A DNA stretch of 64,000 nucleotides. It comes from Paracentrotus lividus (Eukaryota; Echinodermata; Echinoidea; Camarodonta; Echinidae). The stretch lies in contig CALNVZ010000008.1 in the NCBI GenBank assembly GCA_940671915.1, positions 657,096-721,095 on the forward strand. Reading direction: 5' to 3'. This document shows, one piece after another, positions 11,513 to 22,571 of this stretch (position 1 is its first letter; the number at the start of each line of letters is the position of its first letter). The notes under the pieces are model-generated. The model had not been told where the DNA came from, made no database searches, and was given only the letters and a program-made list of their open reading frames with translations. The translations under genes and the position numbers were made by a program.

Positions 11513-12440
11513 TTAAATTGGTTGGGTAGAGGGATTATCATTATTAGGACGAATATACCGCTTGTGAGTATGTGAAGCCCAGCGACCCATGCTCTGTATG
11601 CAAACATCAGGCACTCCTGCCATAGCGGCGGATGTGGCGGCACCGATGCGAAAGGAATCAGATGAATAGAAGGCAACAGGCAATCCCAAAAAAAGAGATA
11701 GCTCTTTTAAGAGTTGCACTGAACTTGTGTCTTGTTAACGGCTGCGAATTAAAATGCCGAAAAAATGCAGAACCCTGAGGGACTCTTAAAGCTAAGTAGT
11801 TATGAACTGCGCGAACTGGACACATAGCAGCATTAGAATTTGTAGGCACCACCACTAGACTTCCCCGCCCAATTTGATCTGTTTTGGACCTCCTAATTGT
11901 TAGCTGTAGCTTAGCGAGATTGCCCTCGCCTCGTATGCAAATGTCACCCTGAGACAGGGAAACAACCTCCCCAACCCTTAGGAAAGCGAAAAAGGATACG
12001 AGGAAAGCTGCTCGGAACAGGGCTTGCTCGTATGAATTTGTGCAAGTATGAACTAATGAATCGATGATGGACTCTAAAATAGGGAGTGTGATGGGACACC
12101 TTGTATCGCAACGAGCGTATTTTCGCCTACAACCGTCCAAAAGGCGGCGAACAATAAATGAACATGTTACATCTTGCCACCCTAATGTTTGCATTACAAA
12201 GGCAATACCTGAGATATAGGTACAAATTGTCGCCCCAGCATACCCACTCCAAGAGAGATAACAAATAAACTGGGCAACCTGTTCAATAGAAGGGCCTGAA
12301 CATAAATCATAATGATACTGCAAAATAAACACATTAAAAGCAGTCCATGCCTGGTTGTAAGCTGTATTAGTATTAGCCGCCCGCGAAGCTAGTAGTAAAC
12401 CCTCCCTCTCTAAACGAAGCTCTCCCAGAGACGGGGTGGA
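11513..12440 (-). pseudogene. Tyrosine recombinase of the DIRS-order element
   Basis: The frame overlaps the 3' end of RNase H. Upstream of position 12332 it already reads 'LLLASRAANTNTAYNQAW', a typical start of the SAM-like N-terminal domain. The catalytic domain shows the first arginine in 'FLRVGEVVSLS' and a lysine in 'RRSKTDQ'. A frameshift in the A7 run at about 11689-11695 separates this from the last part (to 11513), which has 'SFRIGAATSAAMAGVPD' and the final 'GRWASHTHKRYIR' with the presumed tyrosine. In the HxxR box an aspartate stands where these recombinases usually have histidine (SDSFR). The enzyme would insert the circular DNA intermediate, but the shift and this change make it unlikely to work. 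Confidence 0.82.
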
Positions 12441-14266
12441 AGCTTGTCTCCGATGAGGTCTGCGCTTGGAGCTAGGCGCCGAAACCTGTCCATCTGAAAA
12501 CGAGAGAGTGAGTCAGCAATTTCGTTGCATGAGCCAGGTACGTAGCGAGCTTTGAACATAATATTATGCTGCAAACAAAGAACAACCAACGACCTAACGA
12601 GCTTCATAATGTGGGGACATTTAGAGGTTTGTGAATTAACGACATGAACAACTGTCTGATTGTCAGACCAGAAAATAACCTTCATAATTGCTAGCTGGGC
12701 CCCCCACAAACGAACACCGACGATTATTGGAAATAATTCGAGAAAACATATGGAAAAGCCACGTGCTAAAACTTCAGGAGGCCATCGACCCTGTGCCCAC
12801 CTGCTTCGAAACACAACACCGAAACCAATGCTACCCGCAGCGTCTGTAAAAAACTGAATCTGAGCATTAGTGAGCCATGTAGGATTAGAGAAAATGACCG
12901 CCCCGTTAAAGCTCGCCAAGAACAGTGACCACGCCTATAAATCCGCCTTCGCTTCGCTAGCCAATCGGATACGGTGATGTGGATGGCGCACACCCCTAGT
13001 GAAATCCACAAGCCGTCGCAAGAAAGCTCGGCCTGGCGCAATTGCCCTACACACAAAGTTAAGGCTACCGATCAGCGATTGCAATTCGCGCAAAGTTACC
13101 TTCTGTTTTGCTGCAAAGCGAGATAAAAGGGACTGCAATGAAACTACCTTATCCCGAGGGACGCGCACCTGGAGCGCAGCTGCGTCGATCTCAAGCCCTA
13201 AGAAAGTGATAGTGGGAACAGGCCCCTCAGTTTTCTCGCTAGCAACCGGCACACCGAACGATTCACACATAACCATAAAACACCTCATGGATGATTCACA
13301 TTCCCCTCGCGTTGCGCCAACAAAAAAGAAATCATCTAAATAATGCAAAATACGATTAGAATTGGCAAGCCTACGACAACAAAACTCGAGAAAACTGCTA
13401 AAGCGTTCAAAATGCGCACATGAAATAGAACACCCCATTGGCAAGCACCTATCATAGTAATATTCGCCATTCACACGAAAACCAAGCAATTCGAAATCCG
13501 AGGGATGGACAGGGAGCAAACGAAAAGCAGACTTGATGTCACTTTTAGCCATTAACGCATTACGACCCACCTGTGCAACAAGATTTACAGCCTCATCAAA
13601 AGCAGTATACGATACAGAGCATGATTCAGGATCTATAGAAACATTGACCGATGAACCGCGAGGAGCAGAACGATTTTGAATAAGGCGAAATTCCCCTGGT
13701 GCACATTTGGGAACGAGACCAATGGGGGAGCAACGAAAATTTTCAAAGGGGGGTGATGGAAAAGGACCAACTATCCTACCTAAGTTAATTTCTTTCTGAA
13801 TTTTGTCCATGAGAATATCTTTATGTTCCCTAGCAGATTGCAAATTCTGAGATAATGTAGGGCAGCGAACACCATCAAAACCTAACGAAAAACCGTGCTT
13901 AAACCCCGAACTAATTATCTGAGACTCCTTGCGACGTGGGTAACAGTCCAGAAAGGGGAGCATATTCTTAAGCTTGATTGGAGTTGGAGCCAGACTTCTG
14001 TCTGTTGTTAGTGGAGGGGCCTGTACAAGAGTTTGAACCATGCGCTGGAGAGTTACTGCGGCCGCATCGGTGACCATAGCAAAAGGTTGGTCGTTTACAT
14101 GAGCCGGCGTTGAACGCGTAGCAGATCGGGATGGGGCGTGGACTATTGGCGAAGGTGCCAAAGTTCCGCGGTGCCCCCTGGCGCCCGAATTGACCGGAGA
14201 CCGCTGAGTTTCCGCGCCGTGCCGTACGCTCGAAAGGCCGAAAGGACTGGTTTCGATCGTTGGCAT
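12410..14266 (-). pseudogene. Reverse transcriptase-RNase H of the DIRS-order element
   Basis: One frame of 619 codons is interrupted by a single TAG at 12937-12935. The first 443 codons hold the RT: 'GRIVGPFPSPPFENF' and 'SPIGLVPKCAPGEFRLI' lead into motif A (SDIKSAFRLLPVHP), then the 'LPMGCSISCAHFE' block and the active-site YLDDFFFVG. After the stop the same frame continues as RNase H, with the acidic residues visible in FFTDAAG, CFLELFPI, FWSDNQTVV and NEIADSLSR. Both domains are full length by eye and their catalytic residues are kept, so the nonsense codon is the main visible lesion. Together they would copy element RNA into DNA. The first ~100 codons overlap gag and may not be translated in this frame. 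Confidence 0.88.
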
Positions 14267-15051
14267 GAAAACTCTCTTGGCCTGGGGAAGTAGCTACCGT
14301 TAACCACAACTCCGTGTCTATGATCGCCCAAGATCTTGTCGGGCGTCACGCTTGTCTTAAACGAAATTGAATATCATAAGTGGGCCAATTATAGGAACCA
14401 AAGCGCACCACCAAGCGAACAATGTCCATATATTTGAGCAATTCGCGCGCTCGCGAAGAATGTTTCTCCAAATAAATGGAGGCAAATACAAGGAATGCAG
14501 ACGTTCCCTGCTCGATATTGGAAATTACTGGCGCTTTAGTTTGAGGGCGAAGCATAACGGCTGTACCGGAGGAATACAGGCTGAAATATTGCAGGCTAGA
14601 ATCGCCTGGCGTTACAGCGCTGTCCTTTTTCAACAGAGACCCTAACTCTACAAACTCCACCCTCCAAATCTTCTCTTTCAAACCGATGGAAAGATCCCCA
14701 CCCAACTCGTCACACACACAGGCAAGCATTGGTTGGGCGGGAAACATCTCATCCGAACTCATAGATAAGCCAGAGTTCGGAGGGGGAGGCATGCTGATTA
14801 ACCTCACCAGCGCTAGGGATGCCAAAAACCTGACTAGAGTCAATGTTAGAGGGGTTAATAAGGGGCCAAGGAGCCCCCAATGGGTTAAACTCACCGGTAT
14901 TCGATCCCGCTTGGTTGACGACTTCGTCCAGCGGCTCGGCATCGGGTGTTGGTGCTTGGGATACCACAGCTGATGGAGAGCGACGGGTCCTCCTCGTTGA
15001 CTTAGTAGCCGTTTTGGTGCTTCCCTTACTTCCCTACTTGGTCTTGGGCAT
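13968..15051 (-). pseudogene. Gag-like protein of the DIRS-order element (broken)
   Basis: The likely start is the ATG at 15051-15049. The sixth codon is already a TAG stop, followed by a basic Lys/Thr/Arg-rich stretch and an acidic, proline-containing N-terminal part in the frame open at 14967-14749. A frameshift close to a G-run at about 14783 moves into the frame that runs to 14346. There an in-frame TGA (possibly a decayed CGA) interrupts the conserved 'SWxxID.ELW' region. The frame continues to 13968 with a Cys/His knuckle (CYAFNAGSC...FCYGHRC) near its end. The downstream half overlaps the start of the RT frame by about 300 bp. The protein would bind element RNA in a nucleoprotein particle. 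That role comes from the family, not from this sequence. Confidence 0.75.
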
Positions 15052-15853
15052 GATGAATTAATATGAGTCACAAAATGAAGAGAAATCCCAAACAAACGCA
15101 GTTGGAAGCTAACTGTCAAAAGCTGACAATCACTAGCGCACGAGATCCGACACCAGCGAAGCGTTCAAGGAAAATTTTGGATCGCCAAAGACTGAGAAAG
15201 GCTCCACAGAATAAGAAAATCCGTGCACACAAAATAATAGAGCAAGACGAAATGAGACAAAATGCTGTACTCTTAGGCCCAACAGGGAAGCGTTCAAATA
15301 AATATTTGGGCTAGAAGAGCAGAAACCAGCGAAACGTTCACAAAAACAAAGAGCAGAGCACTGGAAGTGGTAAATATGGAAGGTAAATTCCACACAACTT
15401 AAATAAGTGGAGCCGGATGAAACAAATGAAGTTTAAAATTAATAAAATTGGAAACAAAACGTGAACAAATTTGAGTTCAAAAGAAGAAGATGCTTTTCGG
15501 ATAGAAATCACGAACGAAGTGGTGAAAAAGCAAGAGCATGCGCTAAGGGCGGACCAAATGCCACGTAACCCACGCCAATAAATTAAACTGGATGACAGCC
15601 CAAATGTCTTGGGCAGTCTAGACAGGGCGTGGCATATCTAGTCTCGTCAAGAGTTGGATAAACTCTCGATTAGCACTTTTGGTGTTAAGAGCTATTATAA
15701 TTATGTAAAAAGAAATTGTTCCTTTGTACTATTTATACGTTTTGTTTTGGTGTTTGTTATACAGCCCTTGAAGAAGGCTTTTTATAGCCAAAAGCTTGGC
15801 AAAATAGAGTGTTTTTTTTTTCAGCAACGCCAATCTCCTCTTGTTTTTATTTC

Positions 15854-15856
<3 letters not shown>
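15052..15856. other. Region upstream of the DIRS gag
   Basis: No gene is seen. Short open frames on both strands overlap at 15063-15393 and look accidental. The words 'gcgaagcgttca', 'ggaagcgttca' and 'gcgaaacgttca' recur at about 15156, 15288 and 15330. The 5' terminal repeat of the retroelement should lie here, but I could not define it. Confidence 0.4.

Positions 15857-15911
<55 letters not shown>
15857..15911. repeat. (TA)n microsatellite
   Basis: About 27 uninterrupted TA units. Confidence 0.98.
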
Positions 15912-15915
<4 letters not shown>

Positions 15916-16180
15916 GAAAGCTGATATGGAAAGGAAGATGATTAACATATTTTTTTTTTTTTTTTTGCCTATGCACGGTGTGTCATGAAAGCTATACAAG
16001 GTGTTACAAGAAAAAATGGACTGAAAAGTTCCACAATGTCAATGGCGAGTAATTTCTTATCATTTGATTTCAATGAAATAAATCAACTTATATTGGATTA
16101 ATAAGATCCTATGCTTTTTAAAAATATAACCTTGTAATACAAATTTATATTTTCCAACCGTAGTACATAGTGTATAAACA
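15916..16180 (+). repeat. Dispersed repeat, second copy inverted at 34540-34800
   Basis: Shared landmarks, in the same order on opposite strands, include 'aagatgattaacata', 'agctatacaaggtgttacaa', 'gaaataaatcaactta' and 'aatataaacttgcaatac' (written for the minus-strand copy). One boundary word, gtgtgtcatgaaagc, follows a CAGGGTG-like sequence. No coding capacity. The other copy is nested inside the TIR element at 32970-35014. Confidence 0.8.
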
Positions 16181-17112
16181 ACGGGGAAAATAGTTCCAAA
16201 AAATGGCAGAAGTCCTGTCTTTTACAATTGAACTACAACTTAAACAAAGTCTATTGCAAGAAATATGCTTTCATAAAAAGAAAAAGGGGGAAAAACAATA
16301 ATTGTTTTAAAATTGCATGTTTCAATTGTAATATATAATATTAATCATAGATTCAACATTTATATGTTGCTATGAAACGATATTTGGAAATATAATGACT
16401 AGCAATAGAATAGATTTAGCACAAATATTACTTCTTTTCTACAAAGAAAATACCACTTAAAATATTCTTTAGTCCAATCGGAATCCTATTCACACGAAAA
16501 AGCATAATAAACTGTTTTTATGTAATACCAGATTTGTCATGGCAGCACTAATATTTCTCAATATACAGGAAGTTTTCTAATGCTTGGCAATGTACAATTT
16601 TTATTGAATTTCCTGCAGGTGAATGTAAACTTATGGCCACAACTGTATATCCAAACTGTCATGGCAGTTGGGATGAACTTTACCTTTATGGTTATTATTC
16701 TGGTTATGATTTGTCTCGGTATCAAATCTATCGAATATCTATCGTAAACTTGGATAAGAGGAACTTCATTTTTTAAGATATTAAATGAATGGAGCAGCAC
16801 TTACAATATGACAAGAGTAAAATAATTGTCATTATGTATTTTACTCTTCACCGAAGCTGCACGTTTTCTTCAACGTTAACCAAATATTAAACACTTTGTC
16901 GAACACTTTATTCAGTCAAAAAAAAAAAAAAATTATAAAATAAAATAAATAAATAAAAATTTAATTAATTAGTTGCAGTAGATGATCTATTCCTGATCAT
17001 TTTTTAAAGAAAATGTAACAAACTTCGCCATATACCTTTGAAAAGTTCATTACCGTTGTTACCCAATTTAGTGAACGAATCATGTTGTTGGCCTGTACAG
17101 GGACAATGTACG
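16181..17112. other. Non-coding stretch
   Basis: AT-rich with A-runs at about 16918-16932. A pyrimidine tract ending tcctgcag at about 16618 could pass for a splice acceptor, but no matching exon was found. Nothing else is seen. Confidence 0.4.
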
Positions 17113-18086
17113 CTAGAGTAAAAGCGTGCTTTATACTGGAATATGCTACGTTGATTCGCTTAAAGTCTTTGTAGTATAAGATAGCAGGCGGTCGACCCGT
17201 GATCGAAACATTATCATATCTATGCCCGCATGCTGTAATGGCCGAAGCGCAAATTTGCACGAATCCCGTGGATAACCTACTGATGCTGATTGGTTTATAA
17301 GTTGGTATGTGCCAAGTTGGCATACAGAATACTAATCTATTAATACTAACAACGGGTTATGGGTTGTGTGCAAATAACTATATATTATAACATATTTCAG
17401 AAAACAAAACTTCGTCCCCCTCTGGTTCCGGATGGAAACCCGTAAAACAAAAATCCACTATTCTCAACTCCGAAACTTTACTTGTAAAACTTATAATCAA
17501 CAATAAACGATATGTTTCAAAACTGATTAAACTCTTGAATCAACGGCATGACTAAGATGTAATGAAAGGCGCTAGCGCACGCAACGCAGACGGGTATGTT
17601 TTAACATATTGTAACGAAATTGGTTTATTTCTTTGAAAATTATCCAGAAGATAGAAATAAGATGAAGAAGATAACTGGTTGTTTGAACGATGATGGCGTG
17701 ATTCCACTCAATGGTAGGCTGTGGCAAGAAATTCACGTGTTCTATACCTGTATACCCAAATTGATCACAATAGGCATGATAGGTAATGGTCTATGCACGA
17801 TTGTTGTAAATTAGGTGGAGTAATTGATTATCAAGTGAGATTATACCTCCATTTGTAGTGGATTATTGTTCACGTAAGTTGCTGTGCTGTTATAAAATTA
17901 TGACTTACGACAGGCCATGGTTTACTGAATGATTTGCGAACCGATACCGCCCATTAACATGTTATAATTCAGAACAGTGGAGTGATAGGCTATAGTGCTG
18001 AACTCCCAGCTGAGAAGGGCGAATTGTCCGATCCTCAATACCTCTCATGTACAGAATTCACTAATTGACTGATTGACCTCCATTGC
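17113..18086 (+). repeat. Unit A, copy 3 (internally deleted)
   Basis: Nearly identical to 6003-7275, but missing about 305 bp (equivalent to 6795-7093) at the join 'atgactt|acgacagg' near 17906. It stops matching at 18086 (cctccattg), and its flanks are unlike those of copies 1 and 2. This suggests unit A can occur alone and is not only a passenger of the foldback block. Confidence 0.8.
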
Positions 18087-18320
18087 AAACGATGAAGAGG
18101 TATTATTTTTCCAGTCAACAGATTATCTTAAAAATATGGAAAATACATTATTAAATATATGATTTCCTCCGAGATGGGGAGTAATCAGGGTTAGCTTTTC
18201 TTTACATCTTTGCGCATTATCAACGAAAATTTCACATGGTAATAGACTGCGGTGCGGGATCACTGGGCAGAGGCCGGAAATTATTTCATATGATTTGGAA
18301 AGTGGACCTTTTCAGGAGTA
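18087..18320. other. Non-coding stretch
   Basis: No gene or repeat was recognised. Confidence 0.4.
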
Positions 18321-18324
18321 AATC

Positions 18325-19560
18325 TTGCGAGCGCGAGGTATGAACCGAAAATTTAGCTTTGTAAAGACATTTTACTACTTACATTTCTCCTTTTTCCTTT
18401 TGTATCCTAACATGATGACCACTCCCCAAAGAGGCGAGCGCGAAGCGAAATCAGAAATATTCACGCATAATGACCACATAAATTCTGTGACAAAGATCTG
18501 TTATTGGGCATCAGGTATTGGTAAAAGGGCCTTCCTTATCGGAATGAATCTTTTGAGGGCTAAGCACCAGACGTAAATTTCGTTTTTTAATGACCTGAGT
18601 GGGATAGATTTTACGTATATTTTGCCTCTTATATTTGTCTTTTTACTTCTAAATCCTAAAGAAGCTGATGTTCAGAATATGGGAGCGCGAAGTATGAGCA
18701 GAAAACAAAAAAAAATCTATAATTTGGGCATTAAGGATCATTTGAAGAACCGTTCTAACGGTAATGGTGGACTTTGCGAGGGAGTAGCGCAAGCAGGATT
18801 TAATTAAACAAATAATGACATGTAGCCGGTTGTTTTGCACAAATTTCACTTCTTATTACTATTTCTATTATCTTCTATATTTCTACAAAACTATACATCT
18901 TTTGAAGGATATTTCCTAAGGATCTCAAAAAGGACATTTATAATACTAGTTAAGTGGTTGCATTTTATATGAGGGATTTTATTTCTATATTCTGGTAGGG
19001 CTGTATTAATGCGAGCGCGAAGTGCGAGCTTAATATTTTCACAATAATATGGAATTGAAACATGGTATTTGTTGCGTTACATGTCAGCGCGAAATTGATG
19101 GAGAGCTAGGGGATTTAACTGGTGATTGGAAGCGGACCATCATGCCGTAATGCCAACGAATGCAAATCTATATAAATGTGGAATATTAATTCCGTTAAGG
19201 GCCATATTGTGCGAGCGCGAACCGCGAGCTGAAGATTTTCTTCATAATAGTGACCAGATGAAACAGGATAAGAAACGGGGAGGGAGTCGGTGTTTAAAAC
19301 GTACCATCGTGACGTTTTTATCTATATACATGCATAAAAGCTGAACTAGTTTAAGCACAGTTCAGGCGCAGGTCCAAGAAAATTGAATTGAATGCAATTC
19401 GGGGGCCCAGTTGTTTGGGGACAAAAGTGGCTCTATTATGTTTATGCATAGGCCCGGTAAGTTCGTTGTGTAAATCCGGTCTGCACCCGCTACTGCAGTT
19501 TACAATAGCCTATATTATGCGAGCGCGAAGCGCAAACTGATAATTTTCATGCAATTTTCA
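18325..19560 (+). repeat. Dispersed GCGAGCGCGAAG repeat units
   Basis: The word (t)gcgagcgcgaag or a close variant occurs at about 18330, 18433, 18683, 19012, 19210 and 19518. It is usually followed by 'cgagctTAATATTTTCa'-like sequence and 'aataatgaccA', 100-330 bp apart. The same GC word appears in the opposite orientation at 28970-29730 and 31562. This looks like one diverged repeat family. The open frames across it are not conserved. Confidence 0.7.
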
Positions 19561-19794
19561 ACATTTATCTGAGATAGAATTTAAAGCTCATGCGATCGTA
19601 AAGTGAAAGTGTATCATATTGTATAATCAATGGTCCGAGTCCCAGAAAAGTAACCTTGTCGATGAAGAGCTGAGATAAGTTTACAGACTCTTCAATATTT
19701 ATGATTTATTTTACCAAAACCATTCTGGATTATTGAGGGGGGGGGGGGAATACTTCTTCAGTTTTACTTATCAAGACACCTGTCCCCTGTGCAC

Positions 19795-20520
19795 ACTGGG
19801 ATCGAAATTACCGCAGGAATGACACATACGTCCTGTCGTACTCGATTCAATCACTGTATATGTAAGTCCTGTGATACTTTAGAGGTACCCCCGTTGTAAA
19901 TAGTTAGTACCACGTAAATTACCACAAGTATGGCACACATCCTGTGGAATTCGATTCTATCACTGTGTGGTACATTTAAGTCCCGTGGTGTACGACTATG
20001 GTACCCCTGTTTTACATGTTAGAACCACTGAAGTTGCCACAGGGATGACCAAATGGGACATACGTCATGTCGTACTCGATTCAATCACTGTGTAGTACTC
20101 TTGTCGTACTCGATTCAATCACTGTGTAGTACTCTTGTCGTACTCGATTCAATCGTTGTGTAGTACTCTTGTCGTATATATAAGTCCTGTGATACTTTTG
20201 AGGTACCTCTGTTGTACATATTTAGTACTGCCACAGAAATTACCACAGGATCGACAAAGTATGGCAAGCTTCCTGTGGTATCTGATTCTATCACCGTGTG
20301 GTACATAAGTCATGTGGTATACTTCTGTGGTGCCGGCCATGTTTTACGTGTAAGTAGAAGTTGTGTAAGAAGAAGTTACCACAAGAATGACCAAATATGA
20401 CATACGTCCTGTCGTACTCGCTGCAATCATGTACATGTAAAAGTTAGGCCCTGTGATATAATGTGGTACCCCTGTTGTACATCATAGTACAATGGTATAT
20501 ATTCTGTGGTACCCCTGTTG
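19795..20520 (+). repeat. Complex tandem repeats rich in CCTGTGGTAC-like words
   Basis: The words 'cctgtcgtactcgattc', 'atcactgtgtggtac', 'gtaccCctgttgtac' and 'accacaggatgac' alternate at intervals of about 55-170 bp across the region, some inverted. Within it a 34-bp unit (cgtactcgattcaatcactg...) is repeated three times in tandem from 20071 to 20172. Not coding. Confidence 0.7.
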
Positions 20521-20718
20521 TACATCATGTCCAAATATGTGGATTAAATGAAATGAGAGCCCCATTAAATATAATTCATATTAAAAATGGGTAATTTTCT
20601 GAGCCCCCTCCTAATTTATTTCATTTTTTTTTTTTACTTATAGATTGATTTTTTTTTTTTTTTTTGGGGGGGGGGGTAAACCAATGCTGCAAAATAACTA
20701 AGAAATATTCATTATTAA

Positions 20719-20730
20719 TAAAAGTGTGTG
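20719..20730 (+). repeat. Target-site duplication, left copy
   Basis: TAAAAGTGTGTG here is repeated exactly at 26621-26632, directly after the poly(A) tail of the LINE. Confidence 0.9.
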
Positions 20731-21411
20731 AAGAGGGCGCTAGGAAAAGTTGCACCCGACTGTATTCTAGCTCTCAAATTTTTTCGACAAATTCTTGAAT
20801 TTTCACCTCTACAATTGCGAATTTTTCGTTTTAAGTGGAAGTGGACTTACAATATATATTGGATTTTTCGTCTTAAAAGGATTAAGTAGCTTTCAAAAAC
20901 AAGAGCAATTATATCAAGATTAATAAAATTATATTGATCCAACAGTAAAAACAAACTACTGAAAGTTTCAGAATCAAATGGAGTCATTAAATACCGTTAA
21001 AACAGTGTAACAAACAATGCAAGCAAAAAGCCGAACACCAGTACCCCCTGCTGATAGGAGCACCAGGCCGCTAGAGACGGGGACTTTACAACAGGAAAAT
21101 GGGTGTGTGGAAAAGCACATGGTTTATAAACCATCCGTGTCGGTTTATAACTTTTGAGTATGAAATCATTGATATCTCGAAGGTAAAGCAAGCAATTAGC
21201 TTGCATTTTTTGAAGAGAACCAGACTGACCTAGATGTTTATAATTATGTTGGCAAAATAAGCTAAATCGAATAAATGTGATTTGAATATCATTCAATGTT
21301 ACTGCATCCCTTTAAAAGGACATTGGTGTTATTTCTATTCCATTGGAGGACAGTAAAGGAGTTTCTAATTTTTGATCTACCCGTTTTGCCTTGCCTAACG
21401 TAGCGTACATC

Positions 21412-22441
21412 ATGCATGCAACGAGTTACACGTCAGCAACGGCGCCATCCGAAGCTGCACCTGACAAAGGTAAACCTGTTTTTGTTATTCACAATGACAT
21501 TCCGGAAGATACCAGAGTAGAACTCTGGAATCAAGATCAGAGATGCGACAGTCAGAGTATATGACAAAAATCCCATGATACCAAATGAAAGAGAGTTCTC
21601 TACAAGAGTCTTAATCAAAGATATACCCTTCTCTGTTCGTGATAGTGTAATAAGCGACGAGTTTGAAAGGGAAAAGTCTCAAGATACACGGTCCCATCAT
21701 ATACCCAAAACTACGAGTTATGGAAAATTGACCCAATGCCTAACAGGAGACCGAGTTGTGTACATAGACCCACCCACCCAACCCCTCCCGAGATTCGTGC
21801 GTTTTCACAGCTTCAAGGCGCGAATTTTCCATCCAGGTCAAGTACAAGAAACAAATGTCATTTGCTCTCAATGCCTGCAATTTGGTCACCATCGATCTAA
21901 ATGTAACAATGAAATGTTGTGTCGGTTATGCAAAAATGTTGGTCATATGCAAAATGTATGCACATCTACGAAGTCCACGCAACAACGCACTGAACCAGCT
22001 GACGCTCAACGAGTTAAAGCGGTTACCAAGACAACGGAAACACCGACTGGAAGCAACGCTCGCACCGCAGTCGACAACAAAAAGGAGCCAGCAAAAAATG
22101 CAACGGGAGCACCTCCGCTAACCCGATCGCAAACAGCGAGTAAGAAAGGAAATGAAGTGAATGATAGTAGCAAAGTAAAAGATAAAGCACAAGCTGATTT
22201 GAGATCCAGCATTAACAGCGAGCCAATCAACCTTCGTGATGCTCAAATGAAAATAACACGCTACCTAGGGAAATCGACCTCAGAATCAGATTCCAACGAA
22301 TCAGAAGTAGAAGAAGTTGACGAAGACGTCGAAGATGAGCACCCTGAAGTCAACCCAGAATCCCCCGACTTTCCAACTGGTAACGACAAAAGATGTAAGA
22401 AGGGAAGAAAGCGAAAAAGGAAAAATGGAGTGAAAAAATAA
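21412..22441 (+). pseudogene. ORF1 RNA-binding protein of the L1/Tx1-like LINE
   Basis: The ATG at 21412 opens a frame that reads to a TGA near 21559. The neighbouring frame then carries the rest to 22441, so one frameshift lies at about 21515-21545. Two zinc knuckles of the form C-x2-C-x4-H-x4-C follow one another (CSQCLQFGHHRSKC and CRLCKNVGHMQNVC). After them come a Thr/Ala/Lys-rich linker, an acidic Glu/Asp tract and a basic Lys/Arg tail, which could serve nucleic-acid binding or nuclear import. Proteins of this type coat element RNA to form the retrotransposition particle. The part before the knuckles was not matched to a named domain. Confidence 0.82.
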
Positions 22442-22571
22442 AAATGAAACGTGTCGCAACGATGAAAACATGCTCAAATGAAAAACCGACTGACAATGGA
22501 AACTATTTAAATTGATTTACTGATTGTAAAATGAAAATGGATATATACGAATATAAACCCAAACTGTTATT

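Larger units (their letters stand above)
11513..15051 (-). mobile_element. Decayed DIRS-order (tyrosine recombinase) retroelement
   Basis: On the minus strand the order is gag (15051-13968), reverse transcriptase plus RNase H (14266-12410) and a tyrosine recombinase (about 12440-11513). This combination, with no DDE integrase and no protease, defines the DIRS order. RNase H runs straight into the overlapping recombinase frame, with no space for the DNA methyltransferase of classical DIRS1/PAT elements. No SGNH hydrolase of the Ngaro kind is seen downstream, so family placement stays open. Limits are those of the coding part; terminal or split repeats were not identified. At least three in-frame stops and two frameshifts make it inactive. 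Confidence 0.88.

Noticed and set aside
14749..14973. Plus-strand open frames over the gag region
   Set aside because: They are antisense to the gag frame. The minus strand carries the coherent retroelement order.
15654..15917. Open frame ending in alternating Ile-Tyr residues
   Set aside because: The tail is simply the (TA)n microsatellite translated. The same applies to frames at 44.0, 51.3 and 61.0 kb.
15916..16180. Terminal inverted repeat element with CAGGGTGT at both ends
   Set aside because: Only one edge carries CAGGGTG-like sequence. The other edge does not pair with it, so it is listed only as a dispersed repeat.
16558..16800. Possible exon after tttcctgcag at 16618 (plus strand) and an 80-codon minus-strand frame
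   Set aside because: No partner exon with matching phase, and no recognisable protein on either strand.
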